DNA of 64,000 nucleotides from Vibrio marinisediminis (GCF_014050145.1 NZ_JACFYF010000003.1:62001-126000), one strand, 5' to 3'. Positions 49,321 to 60,417 are shown, numbered from the stretch's first letter. Numbers and translations: made by a program. The notes: generated by a model from the letters alone, not told the origin.

Positions 49321-52176
49321 TTATAGCGCTGCAATCGTTGTTTTTTGCTCTTCAAGCTTCGCCAGTGTCTCTTTGTAGCCTTCAAGCTTTTGACGCTCTA
49401 CAGCAACTACCGCTTCAGGTGCTTTAGCAACGAAACCTTCGTTACCTAGCTTGCCTTCAAGACGTTTGATTTCACCATGCGTTTTTTTGATTTCGCCATC
49501 TAGACGAGCAAGCTCAGCATCTTTGTCGATTAGACCTGCCATTGGGATCATCAGTTCAGATTTCGCGACGAGTGCCGTTGCACATGCTGGTGTCTCTTCG
49601 CCAGCTGCAAGTACACGTACCGACTCTAGTTTTGCAAGAGACATCAGTACTTGTTTGTTTGCTTCTAGGCGCGCGGCATCGTTCTCATCAGCTTTTAACA
49701 TCACTTCCAGAGGTTTACCTGGGTTGATGTCGTATTCTGCACGAAGGTTACGAATGCTAGTGATGAACGCTTTTACCCACTCAATGTCGTCTAGCGCTTC
49801 TTGGTTGAAGTTCGCTTCGTCATATTGAGGCAGAGCCTGTAGCATGATCGTATCGCCTTCCACACCGTCAACTAGTGGCTTGATGCTTTGCCAAATCGTT
49901 TCAGTGATGTATGGAATAACAGGGTGAGCAAGACGTAGAGTCTTCTCTAGTACTGTAATTAGCGTACGACGTGTACCACGTTGCTGAGCTTCAGTACCTT
50001 TCCAAAGGATTGGTTTAGTCAGCTCTAGATACCAGTCACAGAATTGGTTCCAGATGAATTCATACAGCGTGTTCGCCGCCATATCGAGACGGAAGTTGTC
50101 GATATGGTTATTGAATGCTTGTGCTGCGAGTTCAAACTGAGACTCGATCCACTTGTCAGCTAGTGAGTATTCAATTTCACCACCGTTGAAACCACAATCT
50201 TGCTCTTCTGTGTTCATCATTACGTAACGGCTAGCGTTCCATAGTTTGTTACAGAAGTTGCGGTAACCTTCTAGACGCTTCATATCCCAGTTGATATCAC
50301 GACCAGTTGAAGCCATTGCTGCTAGAGTGAAACGCAGTGCATCAGTACCGTATGGTTCGATACCGTTTTCAAATGTCTTACGCGTGTTTTTCTCGATCTT
50401 CGCAGCAAGTTGAGGTTGCATCATGTTGCCGCAACGTTTTTCAACTAGAGACTCAAGATCGATGCCATCAATCATATCGATTGGGTCAAGTACGTTACCT
50501 TTCGACTTAGACATCTTGTCGCCGTTCTCATCACGGATCAGACCCGTCATGTAAACTGTTTTGAAAGGTACTTGTGGTTTGCCGTTTTCATCTTTACAGA
50601 AGTGCAGCGTCATCATGATCATACGCGCAACCCAGAAGAAGATGATGTCAAAACCAGACACCAATACATCTGATGGGTGGAATTGCTTCAGTGCATCGGT
50701 ATTTTCTGGCCAGCCTTGTGTGCCGAACGTCCAAAGTGCTGATGAGAACCAAGTATCCAGTACGTCATCGTCTTGGCGAAGAACAACAACAGGTGCAAGG
50801 TTATTGTTAGCGCGCACTTCTTCTTCAGTGCGACCAACATAAACTTTACCGTCGTTGTCATACCAAGCAGGGATGCGGTGACCCCACCATAGCTGACGAG
50901 AAATACACCAGTCTTGAACGTCACGCATCCAAGAGAAGTACATGTTTTCGTATTGCTTAGGCACAAACTGGATATCGCCGTTCTCAACCGCTTCTACTGC
51001 AGGTTTCGCTAGTGGCGCAGTACGCACGTACCATTGGTCAGTCAGCATAGGTTCAATAACCACACCGCCACGGTCGCCGTAAGGAACTTGCAGGTCGTGG
51101 TCTTTCACTTCTTCAAGCAAACCTAGCTCATCGAATTCAGCAACGATCGCTTTACGTGCAGCAAAACGCTCCATGCCTTGATATTTCGCTGGTAGTTCGC
51201 CAGTGTAAAGATCAGTCGCTTCGCCGTTCGTATCGAATACTTCAGCAGTATCACGAATGTTAGCGTCGAAGGTTAGGATGTTGATCATTGGCAATTGATG
51301 GCGCTTACCAACTTCATAGTCGTTAAAGTCGTGCGCAGGGGTGATTTTCACACAACCCGTACCTTTCTCCATATCCGCGTGCTCATCGCCTACGATAGTA
51401 ATGCGACGCTCAACGATAGGAAGAATAAGCTCTTTGCCAATTAAATCTTTGTAGCGAGGGTCTTCAGGGTTAACCGCAACACCAGTATCGCCTAGCATCG
51501 TCTCAGGACGAGTTGTGGCAACAACGATGTAGTCTTTACCATCAGCGGTTTTAACACCGTCTGCTAGTGGGTAGCGGAAGTGCCACATGTGACCTTTAGT
51601 ATCTTTGCTTTCAACTTCAAGATCAGAAATCGCTGTGTGTAGCTTAGGATCCCAGTTAACAAGACGCTTACCACGGTAAATCAAATCTTCTTCATAAAGA
51701 CGAACGAAGACTTCTTGAACGGCATTAGATAGACCATCGTCCATCGTAAAGCGTTCACGTTCCCAGTCTACAGATGCACCAAGGCGACGTAGCTGTTGAG
51801 TGATCGTACCGCCAGATTCACCTTTCCATTCCCAGATTTTGTCGATGAAAGCTTCACGACCGTAATCGTGTTTTGTTTTGCCTTCTTCTGCTGCGATTTT
51901 ACGCTCAACAACCATCTGAGTTGCGATACCCGCGTGGTCAGTACCAACTTGCCAAAGGGTGTTTTTGCCCTTCATACGTTCGCAACGGATAAGCGTATCC
52001 ATGATCGTATCTTGGAACGCGTGGCCCATATGTAGGCTACCAGTGACGTTCGGCGGCGGGATCATGATGCTGTAAGCTTCTTTTGATGTGTCACCGTGTG
52101 GCTTAAAGTAGCCTTTCTCTTCCCAAGTCTGATACAGAGCTTGTTCGATTGAAGTTGGGTTGTATGTTTTTTCCAT
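49321..52176 (-). CDS. valS: Valyl-tRNA synthetase
   Basis: A 951-residue class Ia synthetase. The HIGH motif reads [12 protein letters not shown] near 42-53; the editing domain with T-R-P-E-T follows; and the KMSKS motif is near 555. The last 70 residues form the tRNA-binding coiled coil. The frame extends to 52239, but the ATG at 52176 (M-E-K-T-Y-N-P) equals the E. coli start. It closes pepA-holC-valS; the 207-bp gap to holC contains only a small palindrome. Confidence 0.98.
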   Translation of the reverse strand: MEKTYNPTSIEQALYQTWEEKGYFKPHGDTSKEAYSIMIPPPNVTGSLHMGHAFQDTIMDTLIRCERMKGKNTLWQVGTDHAGIATQMVVERKIAAEEGKTKHDYGREAFIDKIWEWKGESGGTITQQLRRLGASVDWERERFTMDDGLSNAVQEVFVRLYEEDLIYRGKRLVNWDPKLHTAISDLEVESKDTKGHMWHFRYPLADGVKTADGKDYIVVATTRPETMLGDTGVAVNPEDPRYKDLIGKELILPIVERRITIVGDEHADMEKGTGCVKITPAHDFNDYEVGKRHQLPMINILTFDANIRDTAEVFDTNGEATDLYTGELPAKYQGMERFAARKAIVAEFDELGLLEEVKDHDLQVPYGDRGGVVIEPMLTDQWYVRTAPLAKPAVEAVENGDIQFVPKQYENMYFSWMRDVQDWCISRQLWWGHRIPAWYDNDGKVYVGRTEEEVRANNNLAPVVVLRQDDDVLDTWFSSALWTFGTQGWPENTDALKQFHPSDVLVSGFDIIFFWVARMIMMTLHFCKDENGKPQVPFKTVYMTGLIRDENGDKMSKSKGNVLDPIDMIDGIDLESLVEKRCGNMMQPQLAAKIEKNTRKTFENGIEPYGTDALRFTLAAMASTGRDINWDMKRLEGYRNFCNKLWNASRYVMMNTEEQDCGFNGGEIEYSLADKWIESQFELAAQAFNNHIDNFRLDMAANTLYEFIWNQFCDWYLELTKPILWKGTEAQQRGTRRTLITVLEKTLRLAHPVIPYITETIWQSIKPLVDGVEGDTIMLQALPQYDEANFNQEALDDIEWVKAFITSIRNLRAEYDINPGKPLEVMLKADENDAARLEANKQVLMSLAKLESVRVLAAGEETPACATALVAKSELMIPMAGLIDKDAELARLDGEIKKTHGEIKRLEGKLGNEGFVAKAPEAVVAVERQKLEGYKETLAKLEEQKTTIAAL

Positions 52177-52383
52177 AGCGCTCTTTTTCCTCGTCATATT
52201 TGGGCTGATAGCGACGTTAACTGCACTCGTAAAGTTCAATCACATACTTATGTATGCTCATGAATTTACTCATTGGTTGCCTTGCTCTAAGCCCAACTAT
52301 TTAGAGGACTGGTTCTGGTTAATCATGGTCAATTCTTATAAGTGAACTCTCTCGAGGGAGAGCTTAACTATAAGGATTGACCG

Positions 52384-52833
52384 TTAAGGGTATGCGATCT
52401 CGATCGTTTGTAGCTGGTAGCCAGCTTGACGGTAGATTTTATACCTTTCTCGTGCAAGCTGTTTAGCTTTTTCTTCGCAAGGGACGAAGTCTACCACTTG
52501 AGCAAACTTGTTCGCAAAGGTTGTCTCATTTTCCGCCAAATTAATTACCAACTGTCGATTCCAAGAGGGTTTCACCGCTTGGTGACCAATTTCTATATTG
52601 GTGGCGTATTTAGGTCCTTCACCTACTAGGTTGTGTGCAAGGAACTGATCCGTATCTACTTGCCAAAAAAGCTCAGCCATTGTTTCTGCCTGTTTTTTAT
52701 CTTGGCAGTTTAAGTAAACTTTAGCGCCTTGGCGGGCAAAGTGCTGGGTAAGGAATACGATATATTCCTCAAAGCCGGCTTGCGTTGCTTGTGCGCTTTT
52801 TTCTTTAACAATGTAGAAGGTTGCAGTTTGCAT
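52384..52833 (-). CDS. holC: DNA polymerase III chi subunit
   Basis: A 149-residue chi subunit: M-Q-T-A-T-F-Y-I-V start, V-Y-L-N-C-Q-D-K-K-Q-A-E, L-F-W-Q-V-D-T-D-Q-F-L-A-H-N-L, and V-D-F-V-P-C-E-E-K-A-K. It connects the clamp loader to SSB. ATG at 52833 preferred over a GTG one codon before. Terminator after pepA at 52912 suggests partial polarity in the operon. Confidence 0.96.
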   Translation of the reverse strand: MQTATFYIVKEKSAQATQAGFEEYIVFLTQHFARQGAKVYLNCQDKKQAETMAELFWQVDTDQFLAHNLVGEGPKYATNIEIGHQAVKPSWNRQLVINLAENETTFANKFAQVVDFVPCEEKAKQLARERYKIYRQAGYQLQTIEIAYP

Positions 52834-52911
52834 CACACTCTCAGTTACCGTTAGCTAGAAGATGAAACATATTTGCCAGAGTCTGCCAAATAATGGTGAC
52901 GTTGGCATATT

Positions 52912-52935
52912 AAAAAAGGGCCTTGCGGCCCTTTT
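52912..52935 (-). terminator. Terminator between pepA and holC
   Basis: Minus strand, stem AAGGGCC/GGCCCTT with TTTTTAA after it. Confidence 0.8.
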
Positions 52936-52951
52936 CAATAGTATGCAGAAA

Positions 52952-54460
52952 TTATTCTTCTGTTTCTTGACCGCTGCGATTCAAAAGGAATTGGACTAGC
53001 AATGAGACTGGACGACCTGTCGAGCCTTTTGCTGCGCCTGATTTCCATGCGGTACCTGCCACATCAATGTGTGCCCAGTTGTATTTCTTAGCGAATTTCG
53101 ATAGGAAACAACCCGCAGTAATCGTACCAGCTGCACGACCACCAAGGTTAGCCATATCCGCAAATGGGCTCTTCAGCTGTTCGTGGTATTCGTCAGCCAT
53201 TGGTAGGCGCCAAGCACGATCGCTTGCTTGCTCAGAAGCGTTTACTAGCTCATGAGAAAGCGGATTGTGGTTTGATAGTACGCCACTGATGTGGTGACCT
53301 AGAGCAATCACACAAGCACCCGTTAAGGTTGCTACATCGATAACACAATCAGGCTCAAAACGTTCAACGTAAGTTAGTGCGTCACAAAGAACTAAACGAC
53401 CTTCCGCGTCGGTGTTAAGGACTTCAACTGTTTGACCAGACATGGTGGTTAGAATGTCACCAGGGCGGTAAGCGTTACTGCCTGGCATGTTTTCACAACC
53501 GGCTAAAACACCAATAACGTTGATCGGTAGGTTCAGTTTTGCCAATGCTTTCATGGTGCCGAATACTGAAGCCGCGCCGCACATGTCGTACTTCATCTCA
53601 TCCATCGCTTCGCTTGGCTTGATAGAAATACCGCCTGAATCGAAAGTCAGACCTTTACCGACAAGAACGATTGGTTTTGCATCCGCTACTGGGTTGCCTT
53701 TGTATTCGATGATAGACATCATCGATTCATTTTTCGAACCACGACCCACAGCAAGGTATGATGTCATACCCAGTTTTTCCATCTCTTGTTCACCGATGAT
53801 CTTAGAGGTGATAGTCTCGTAATCGTCAGCGAGACGGCGAGCTTGAGAGGCAAGGTAAGCAGGGTTCGCTACGTTTGGTGGCATGTTGCCTAGGTCTTTT
53901 GATGCTTTCACACCTGAGGCAATAGCAAGACCGTGAGCAATAGCACGCTCACCTAGGTTGAGCTCGCGACGCGTTGGAACGTTAAAAACAAGCTTACGTA
54001 GTGGACGGCGAGTTTCTGGCTTAACCGTTTTAAATTGGTCAAATGTGTATAGACCGTCTTTAGTGGCTTCAACTGCTTGGCGAACTTTCCAGTAAGTATC
54101 ACGACCTTTAACATGCAGTTCAGTTAGGAAACATACCGCTTCCATCGAACCTGTTTCGTTAAGAGTGTTGATCGTTTTCTGAATAATTTCTTTGTATTGA
54201 CGTTCGCCGAGCTCACGTTCTTTACCACAACCAACCAGTAGAACGCGCTCAGAGAGTACGCCAGGTACTTGATGCAAAAGAAGCATCTGACCAGGTTTAC
54301 CTTCTAGATCACCACGACGAAGCAGTGAACTAATATAGCCATCACTAATCTTATCTAGCTGTTCGGCAACTGGAGAAAGGCGACGTGGTTCAAATACACC
54401 CACGACGATACAAGCGCTGCGTTGTTTCTCAGGGCTACCACTTTTTACACTGAACTCCAT
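52952..54460 (-). CDS. pepA: Leucyl aminopeptidase A / transcription factor PepA
   Basis: A 502-residue M17 zinc-manganese aminopeptidase. The metal motif [11 protein letters not shown] is near 277, N-T-D-A-E-G-R-L near 350, and D-M-C-G-A-A-S in between. In E. coli PepA (CarP/XerA) also binds DNA to repress carAB and assist Xer recombination at cer. That is notable because argF, pyrBI and xerD are in this window, but a regulatory role here is an inference. Divergent from lptFG. Confidence 0.96.
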   Translation of the reverse strand: MEFSVKSGSPEKQRSACIVVGVFEPRRLSPVAEQLDKISDGYISSLLRRGDLEGKPGQMLLLHQVPGVLSERVLLVGCGKERELGERQYKEIIQKTINTLNETGSMEAVCFLTELHVKGRDTYWKVRQAVEATKDGLYTFDQFKTVKPETRRPLRKLVFNVPTRRELNLGERAIAHGLAIASGVKASKDLGNMPPNVANPAYLASQARRLADDYETITSKIIGEQEMEKLGMTSYLAVGRGSKNESMMSIIEYKGNPVADAKPIVLVGKGLTFDSGGISIKPSEAMDEMKYDMCGAASVFGTMKALAKLNLPINVIGVLAGCENMPGSNAYRPGDILTTMSGQTVEVLNTDAEGRLVLCDALTYVERFEPDCVIDVATLTGACVIALGHHISGVLSNHNPLSHELVNASEQASDRAWRLPMADEYHEQLKSPFADMANLGGRAAGTITAGCFLSKFAKKYNWAHIDVAGTAWKSGAAKGSTGRPVSLLVQFLLNRSGQETEE

Positions 54461-54534
54461 GCGTACTCCTACATCCTGAAGACAAATAGAACTAAATGTT
54501 AGATAATGCCTGCTTACTTGTTGATTCCATAATC

Positions 54535-54562
54535 GGAACTACCTTTAAATTAAGCAAGCTAA
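54535..54562 (+). promoter_or_regulatory. Sigma-E-like promoter candidate for lptFG
   Basis: GGAACTA, 16 bases, GCTAA; consensus GGAACTT-N16-TCTRA with one mismatch in each box. It would start transcription near 54569, about 86 bases before lptF. Confidence 0.35.
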
Positions 54563-54654
54563 CAGTCAGTTAGAATTTTTAAAAAAATAAAGGGTTCAAC
54601 GGGAAATTATAGTGATTCAATTAAAAAAACAAGTTTTGTATAGGTAATTTCAGC

Positions 54655-55755
54655 GTGATTATTGTTAGATATTTGATCCGCGAGACACTCAAAAGCCAAT
54701 TTGCGATATTTTTTATCCTATTTCTGGTGTTTCTGAGCCAGAAATTGATTCGTGTCTTGGCAGAGGCCTCTGATGGCGAAATACCCGCAGGGTTAGTAAT
54801 GCACTATGTTGGTTTGAGTATGCCAACCATGGGGCTATTAATGCTGCCTTTGAGTCTGTTCTTAGGAATCTTGCTCACTTTTGGGCGTCTGTATGCGGAA
54901 AGTGAAATTACCGTAATGAATGCGACGGGGATCGGCAATAAATTCTTGATCCGAGCGGCGCTTTATTTAGCTGTAATTACTGGTGCGGTTGCGGCACTGA
55001 ATGCATTTGTATTATCACCGTATAGCCAAGAAAAGCTCATTCAGCTAGAAGAGAAGGTCCAAGCAGAGAACAGTGTTGATTTGCTTAAAAAGGGACATTT
55101 TCAAGGCACACCTGATGGTTCTTCAGTGGTGTTTATTGATGATATTGAAGGTGATCAGCTTAAACATGTGTTTATTGCTCAAATGCGTCCGCGTGATTCC
55201 ATTCTCCCTAGTGTGTCGTTCTCACAGTCAGGTGAAGTGAAAGAGTTGAGCGATGGTCGCCAAGTTATTCGTATGTTTGATGGTACTCGCTATGAGGGTG
55301 TTCCAACGCGTATTGATTATATGGTGACTGAGTTTGACCAATACCAAGGGGTCATTGGTCAAAGTAAGGTGAAACGCAAAGGGCGAGATTGGGAAGCCAT
55401 TCCGACCTTAGCTTTGTTGGGTAATCCAGATCCTAAAGCGCAAGCTGAATTACAATGGCGTATTTCGTTGGTTGTTTGTATTCCGCTATTGACCATGTTG
55501 GTTGTGCCTTTATCGGCAGTAAACCCGCGTCAAGGTCGCTTTGCGAAAATGGGGCCAGCAATATTGATTTACCTTGCGTACTTCCTAGCGATTAGTGCCA
55601 CTAAATCGGCAATCGAAGATGGCGGTATTCCGACTTATATCGGTATGTGGCCAATTAACTTTGCTCTGCTGGTAACGGCTGTTGGGGTGAACCTAATGGA
55701 CAGTATTCCAGTGCGACGCTTTAAAGATAAATTGAGACAGAAGAAGGCAGCCTAA
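54655..55755 (+). CDS. lptF: LPS export ABC permease LptF
   Basis: A 366-residue inner-membrane permease: three N-terminal spans (about 12-120), a periplasmic beta-jellyroll domain (about 130-260) and three C-terminal spans. The start is GTG at 54655. With LptG and LptB2 it extracts LPS from the inner membrane and passes it to LptC. lptG begins 3 bases after the stop. Confidence 0.96.
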   Translation: MIIVRYLIRETLKSQFAIFFILFLVFLSQKLIRVLAEASDGEIPAGLVMHYVGLSMPTMGLLMLPLSLFLGILLTFGRLYAESEITVMNATGIGNKFLIRAALYLAVITGAVAALNAFVLSPYSQEKLIQLEEKVQAENSVDLLKKGHFQGTPDGSSVVFIDDIEGDQLKHVFIAQMRPRDSILPSVSFSQSGEVKELSDGRQVIRMFDGTRYEGVPTRIDYMVTEFDQYQGVIGQSKVKRKGRDWEAIPTLALLGNPDPKAQAELQWRISLVVCIPLLTMLVVPLSAVNPRQGRFAKMGPAILIYLAYFLAISATKSAIEDGGIPTYIGMWPINFALLVTAVGVNLMDSIPVRRFKDKLRQKKAA

Positions 55756-55758
55756 GTC

Positions 55759-56829
55759 GTGTTTAAGATTTTAGACCTTTATATTGGTCGAACCATTATC
55801 GCTACAACGTCATTGGTACTGGCGACCTTTGTCGGGCTTTCTGCCATCATTAAGTATGTCGAGCAGCTACGTAAAGTAGGTCAAGGCAGTTATGATTTAC
55901 TGCAAGCTTTGTTTTACGTTGGGTTAAGCATTCCACGTGATATCGAGATGTTTTTCCCAATGGCAGCATTGCTTGGTGCGTTAATTGGTCTTGGTATGTT
56001 GGCTTCAAGTTCTGAGCTGGTGGTGATGCAGGCGGCGGGCTTTTCAAAACTTGATATTGGTATGTCAGTGTTGAAAACGGCGGTTCCGCTGATGATCGTC
56101 GTGACCTTATTGGGGCAATGGGGAGCACCACAAGCACAGAAAATGGCGCGTGATTTACGTGCATTTTCAACCTCAAATGGTGCAATCCTTTCGGTTAGAA
56201 CCGGGGTTTGGGCAAGAGACGCCAATGACTTTATCTTTATTGGTAAGATCGAAAATGACAAATTGTACGGTCTTAACATGTGGCGCTTTGATGACAACAA
56301 GCAGCTTAAGAATATCTACTTTGCTGAAGAAGTGGAGTATTTGAGTGGCAATGAGTGGTTAATGAAAGATGTGCAACTTTCAGAAATGGATAACGAGGTA
56401 CAGCTATCTAAAGTGAGCCTACCTGAGTACCGTTGGACTACATCATTAGAACCAGACAAGTTAGCGGTGGTTACGGTCAAACCAGAAGAGCTGTCTTTGA
56501 GCGGGTTGTATGACTATGTCGGATATTTGAAAGCTTCAGAGCAAGATGCTTCTCGTTATGAGCTTGCTTTCTGGCGCAAGATGACTCAGCCATTCTCGAT
56601 TGCCGTAATGATGTTGATGGCACTATCGTTTATCTTTGGCCCGCTGCGCAGCGTGACCATGGGGGCGAGAATTCTATCCGGTGTGGTTGCAGGTTTTACC
56701 TTCTACATCTCAAGTGAATTCTTTGGACCACTGAGTTTGGTGTATAACATCCCGCCAGCGATTGGCGCGATCATGCCAAGTATCGCCTTCTTGACCATCG
56801 CGGTGATGTTGCTAAGGCGTAAGTTGTAG
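55759..56829 (+). CDS. lptG: LPS export ABC permease LptG
   Basis: A 356-residue permease of the same architecture: membrane spans about 12-115 and 270-350 with a jellyroll domain between. GTG start at 55759 immediately behind lptF. The conserved T-G-V-W-A-R segment precedes the jellyroll. Partner of LptF in LPS transport, ending in a strong terminator. Confidence 0.96.
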   Translation: MFKILDLYIGRTIIATTSLVLATFVGLSAIIKYVEQLRKVGQGSYDLLQALFYVGLSIPRDIEMFFPMAALLGALIGLGMLASSSELVVMQAAGFSKLDIGMSVLKTAVPLMIVVTLLGQWGAPQAQKMARDLRAFSTSNGAILSVRTGVWARDANDFIFIGKIENDKLYGLNMWRFDDNKQLKNIYFAEEVEYLSGNEWLMKDVQLSEMDNEVQLSKVSLPEYRWTTSLEPDKLAVVTVKPEELSLSGLYDYVGYLKASEQDASRYELAFWRKMTQPFSIAVMMLMALSFIFGPLRSVTMGARILSGVVAGFTFYISSEFFGPLSLVYNIPPAIGAIMPSIAFLTIAVMLLRRKL

Positions 56830-56847
56830 CGCGTTATTCTCAATATT

Positions 56848-56874
56848 AAAAAGCCCTCAGTTGAGGGCTTTTTT
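56848..56874 (+). terminator. lptFG terminator
   Basis: Stem AAAAAGCCCTCA/TGAGGGCTTTTTT with a 2-base loop. Confidence 0.9.
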
Positions 56875-56908
56875 GATGTTTGTGATACGTGCTATCGACT
56901 CAGACTCG

Positions 56909-57031
56909 TTAGTCAAAGTCACCATGAACCTTGCGGTTGAGATCGTCAGCGATAGATTGAACGCCGTCATCAAAGGTTGCACAGCCAGATAGGGCAAGTA
57001 GGGTGCAAATAACCAATAGCGTTTTTTTCAT
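56909..57031 (-). CDS. Small lipoprotein (40 residues)
   Basis: A 40-residue frame too short for ordinary calling. It starts M-K-K-T-L-L-V-I-C-T-L-L-A-L-S-G-C with a basic N-terminus, hydrophobic core and lipobox L-S-G-C at 14-17, and continues A-T-F-D-D-G-V-Q-S-I-A-D-D-L-N-R-K. The mature part is only 24 residues, beginning Cys-Ala, which favours the outer membrane. AAGGAT sits 5 bases ahead of the ATG. It resembles entericidin-like or other tiny lipoproteins in size, but the acidic, Asp-rich tail is not one I can name. It faces lptG and is separated from nadC by a terminator, so it has its own promoter. Confidence 0.8.
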   Translation of the reverse strand: MKKTLLVICTLLALSGCATFDDGVQSIADDLNRKVHGDFD

Positions 57032-57110
57032 AGTGTATCCTTTGAAGATTAAGCTTAGAGAGCGTTTGATTGAGTATAAATCTAAGCGATGTTTTTGCGT
57101 GGCACAAATA

Positions 57111-57135
57111 AAAAGGCCGCTCGATGAGCGGTCTT
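57111..57135 (-). terminator. nadC terminator
   Basis: Minus strand, stem GACCGCTC/GAGCGGCC (one G-U) with a TTTTTATT run. Between nadC and the small lipoprotein. Confidence 0.85.
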
Positions 57136-57177
57136 TTTAATTTTGAGAATCGACTATAAGAAGATATTCAGTTGGAA

Positions 57178-58083
<906 letters not shown>

Positions 58084-58177
58084 TTAAACAGAGGTGGGCA
58101 TGATACGCTGACTGCGAGTGAAATTCAGCCATTAATCTCGCATTTCGATAGCAAATGATTAAAAATGCACACTTGTT

Positions 58178-58744
58178 ATGGAAAATGAGAATGAGCAAAT
58201 GATTGATAGTAAAGGTTGGTACCAAAAAGCTCGCCATGTACCTTCGCCATTTTTTGATCAGCGCAGTGATAAACAAGATATTTCATTGCTAGTGATCCAT
58301 AACATCAGTTTGCCCCCAGGTAAGTTTGGCGGTCCTTACATCGAGCAGTTTTTTCTCGGTAATCTCAACCCTGATGAACATCCCTTTTTCAAAGTGATCC
58401 ATAAAATGGGCGTGTCGGCGCACTGTCTTATCAGACGAGGTGGGGAAATCGTGCAGTTTGTTTCTTTTTTAGATAGAGCTTGGCATGCGGGTGCGTCGAG
58501 CTTTGCGGGGCGTGAACGTTGCAATGATTACTCAATCGGAATTGAGATGGAAGGCAGTGATTTTATCGCTTACACCGAAGCGCAGTATCAATCGCTAGCA
58601 AGATTAACACACGCTTTGATGGGGCAATATCCGGACATTACTTTGCCACGTATCACAGGGCATCAATACATTGCCCCGCTACGTAAAACAGATCCAGGTT
58701 TGGTGTTTGATTGGGTAAAATACCGAGGACTGATCGATAAGTAA
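58178..58744 (+). CDS. ampD: 1,6-anhydro-N-acetylmuramyl-L-alanine amidase AmpD
   Basis: A 188-residue zinc amidase of peptidoglycan recycling. The zinc ligands are in L-V-I-H-N-I-S-L-P-P-G (His), G-H-Q-Y-I-A-P (His) and R-K-T-D-P-G (Asp). Cytosolic, no signal peptide. The frame starts at 58178 without a visible ribosome-binding site; the ATG at 58199 (M-I-D-S-K-G-W) has GAG upstream and would give a standard N-terminus (181 residues), so this may be the real start. Confidence 0.95.
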   Translation: MENENEQMIDSKGWYQKARHVPSPFFDQRSDKQDISLLVIHNISLPPGKFGGPYIEQFFLGNLNPDEHPFFKVIHKMGVSAHCLIRRGGEIVQFVSFLDRAWHAGASSFAGRERCNDYSIGIEMEGSDFIAYTEAQYQSLARLTHALMGQYPDITLPRITGHQYIAPLRKTDPGLVFDWVKYRGLIDK

Positions 58745-58767
58745 GCGGACATTGTTGCGCAGCAGAT

Positions 58768-58788
58768 AGGGGATGAAATCCATCCCCT
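58768..58788. terminator. Hairpin between convergent ampD and fldB
   Basis: Stem AGGGGATG/CATCCCCT with a 5-base loop. No T-run, so terminator function is uncertain. Confidence 0.45.
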
Positions 58789-58796
58789 GAAAAACG

Positions 58797-59318
58797 TTAC
58801 AATGACTGATGATATTCCGTTAGCACTTGCTCTATCCAAGTGGCGATGCGCTCATCACTTAGCTCGTATTGAGAGTCTTCATCTAAGGCTAAGCCAACAA
58901 ACATGCTGCCATCTTCAGTGAGTGCTTTTGACGCTTCAAACTCATACTGTTCGTCGTTTGGCCAATAGCCCACAATAGTTGCACCGGCGTGTTTCACTTC
59001 ATCATGCAATAAACCCATCGCATCTAAATACCATTCGCCATAGCCTTCTTGATCGCCTAAACCAAACAGCGCCACAGTTTTTCCTTGTAGTGACACGCCG
59101 TTGATGGTGTCCCAGATGGCTTGCCAGTCTTCTTGGATTTCACCGAAATCCCATGTCGAGATACCGAGCAGCAATAGGTCGTACTGTGTCATTGTTTCTA
59201 GCGGTGTTTCTTTCACGTTGTGAATGTCGACCAACTCTTCACCAATGATGGCGCGCATCTTTTCTGCTGCCATTTCGGTGTAGCAAGTGGTTGAACCATA
59301 AAATAGACCGATTTTCAT
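58797..59318 (-). CDS. fldB: Flavodoxin FldB
   Basis: A 173-residue long-chain flavodoxin. The FMN phosphate loop is F-Y-G-S-T-T-C-Y-T (6-14), then [11 protein letters not shown] and F-G-L-G-D-Q-E-G-Y. Location next to xerD points to FldB rather than FldA. The start at 59318 uses the second of two adjacent in-frame ATGs. Confidence 0.93.
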   Translation of the reverse strand: MKIGLFYGSTTCYTEMAAEKMRAIIGEELVDIHNVKETPLETMTQYDLLLLGISTWDFGEIQEDWQAIWDTINGVSLQGKTVALFGLGDQEGYGEWYLDAMGLLHDEVKHAGATIVGYWPNDEQYEFEASKALTEDGSMFVGLALDEDSQYELSDERIATWIEQVLTEYHQSL

Positions 59319-59421
59319 CATTGTGTTTCTTTGTTGTTGAGCGGTTGGCGAATTCTAACCATAAAATGGCGAGCTTTGCAGCGAATATCCACTGTAATTG
59401 AGTTTTTTATGGCAATATTTG

Positions 59422-59437
59422 CTGTACGCATTTACAG
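59422..59437. promoter_or_regulatory. LexA-box-like sequence between fldB and xerD
   Basis: CTGTACGCATTTACAG is CTGT-N8-ACAG, the LexA core, although only half of the eight inner bases follow the AT-alternating consensus. It lies 38 bases before xerD and about 104 from fldB. Candidate only. Confidence 0.4.
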
Positions 59438-59474
59438 TGAAGCGAGTTAGTTAGCCTAAATATAGAGAATTGTT

Positions 59475-60383
59475 GTGTCAGAAGTAATGTCGCCAGATCA
59501 TGGTATTGTCGAGCAGTTCCTTGATGCGATGTGGATGGAACGAGGTTTATCAGAAAATACCTTGTCATCTTATCGTACCGATCTGTTAAAACTGCTGACG
59601 TGGATGCAAGTACATAACTATCGACTTGATTTTATTAGTTTGTCTGGTTTGCACGAATACCAAACATGGTTAGCTGATCAAGATTATAAGCAGACATCAC
59701 GCGCGCGGATGCTGTCTGCTATTCGACGCCTATTTCAGTACCTTCATCGTGAAAAGATACGCAGTGATGACCCGAGTGCGCTACTCGTTAGCCCTAAACT
59801 TCCTAAGCGCTTGCCTAAAGATTTGAGTGAAGCCCAAGTGGATGATCTACTTAACGCGCCTGACCCTAACGACCCGATCGAATTACGCGATAAAGCGATG
59901 CTTGAGTTGCTGTATGCGACGGGCTTACGTGTGACGGAATTGGTGAGTTTGACCATGGAAAATGTCAGCCTGCGACAAGGGGTGGTGCGGGTGACGGGTA
60001 AAGGTGGTAAAGAGCGCTTGGTGCCTATGGGTGAAAATGCAATAGATTGGATTGAAACTTTTATCCAACAAGGGCGGTCTGAGTTACTTGGGCAACAAAC
60101 CTCTGATGTGGTTTTTCCTAGTAAACGTGCCCGCCAAATGACACGACAAACCTTTTGGCATCGTATAAAGCATTACGCTGTGATTGCCGGGATTGATACA
60201 GAGCTACTCTCGCCTCACGTATTGCGTCATGCATTTGCAACGCATTTATTAAATTATGGGGCGGATCTCCGAGTGGTGCAGATGTTACTGGGACATAGTG
60301 ACTTGTCGACCACACAAATCTATACTCATGTCGCAACTGAGCGATTGAAACAGCTTCATAGCGAGCACCACCCAAGGGCGTAA
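59475..60383 (+). CDS. xerD: Site-specific tyrosine recombinase XerD
   Basis: A 302-residue tyrosine recombinase. An N-terminal SAM-like core-binding domain (about 10-95) precedes the catalytic domain with Arg in T-G-L-R-V-T-E-L, Lys in G-K-G-G-K-E-R, H-x-x-R in H-V-L-R-H-A-F, and Tyr in Q-I-Y-T-H-V. It resolves chromosome dimers at dif with XerC; in vibrios it also takes part in CTX-type phage integration. Start GTG at 59475. First of xerD-dsbC-recJ. Confidence 0.97.
   Translation: MSEVMSPDHGIVEQFLDAMWMERGLSENTLSSYRTDLLKLLTWMQVHNYRLDFISLSGLHEYQTWLADQDYKQTSRARMLSAIRRLFQYLHREKIRSDDPSALLVSPKLPKRLPKDLSEAQVDDLLNAPDPNDPIELRDKAMLELLYATGLRVTELVSLTMENVSLRQGVVRVTGKGGKERLVPMGENAIDWIETFIQQGRSELLGQQTSDVVFPSKRARQMTRQTFWHRIKHYAVIAGIDTELLSPHVLRHAFATHLLNYGADLRVVQMLLGHSDLSTTQIYTHVATERLKQLHSEHHPRA
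60054..60082 (+). promoter_or_regulatory. Sigma-E-like promoter candidate inside xerD, ahead of dsbC
   Basis: GAAACTT, 17 bases, TCTGA, about 340 bases before dsbC. dsbC is a sigma-E regulon member in E. coli. One -35 mismatch and spacing one longer than usual. Confidence 0.4.
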
Positions 60384-60417
60384 GCTCTTGCTTTGAAAAC
60401 TATTTAAGGTGAATAGA

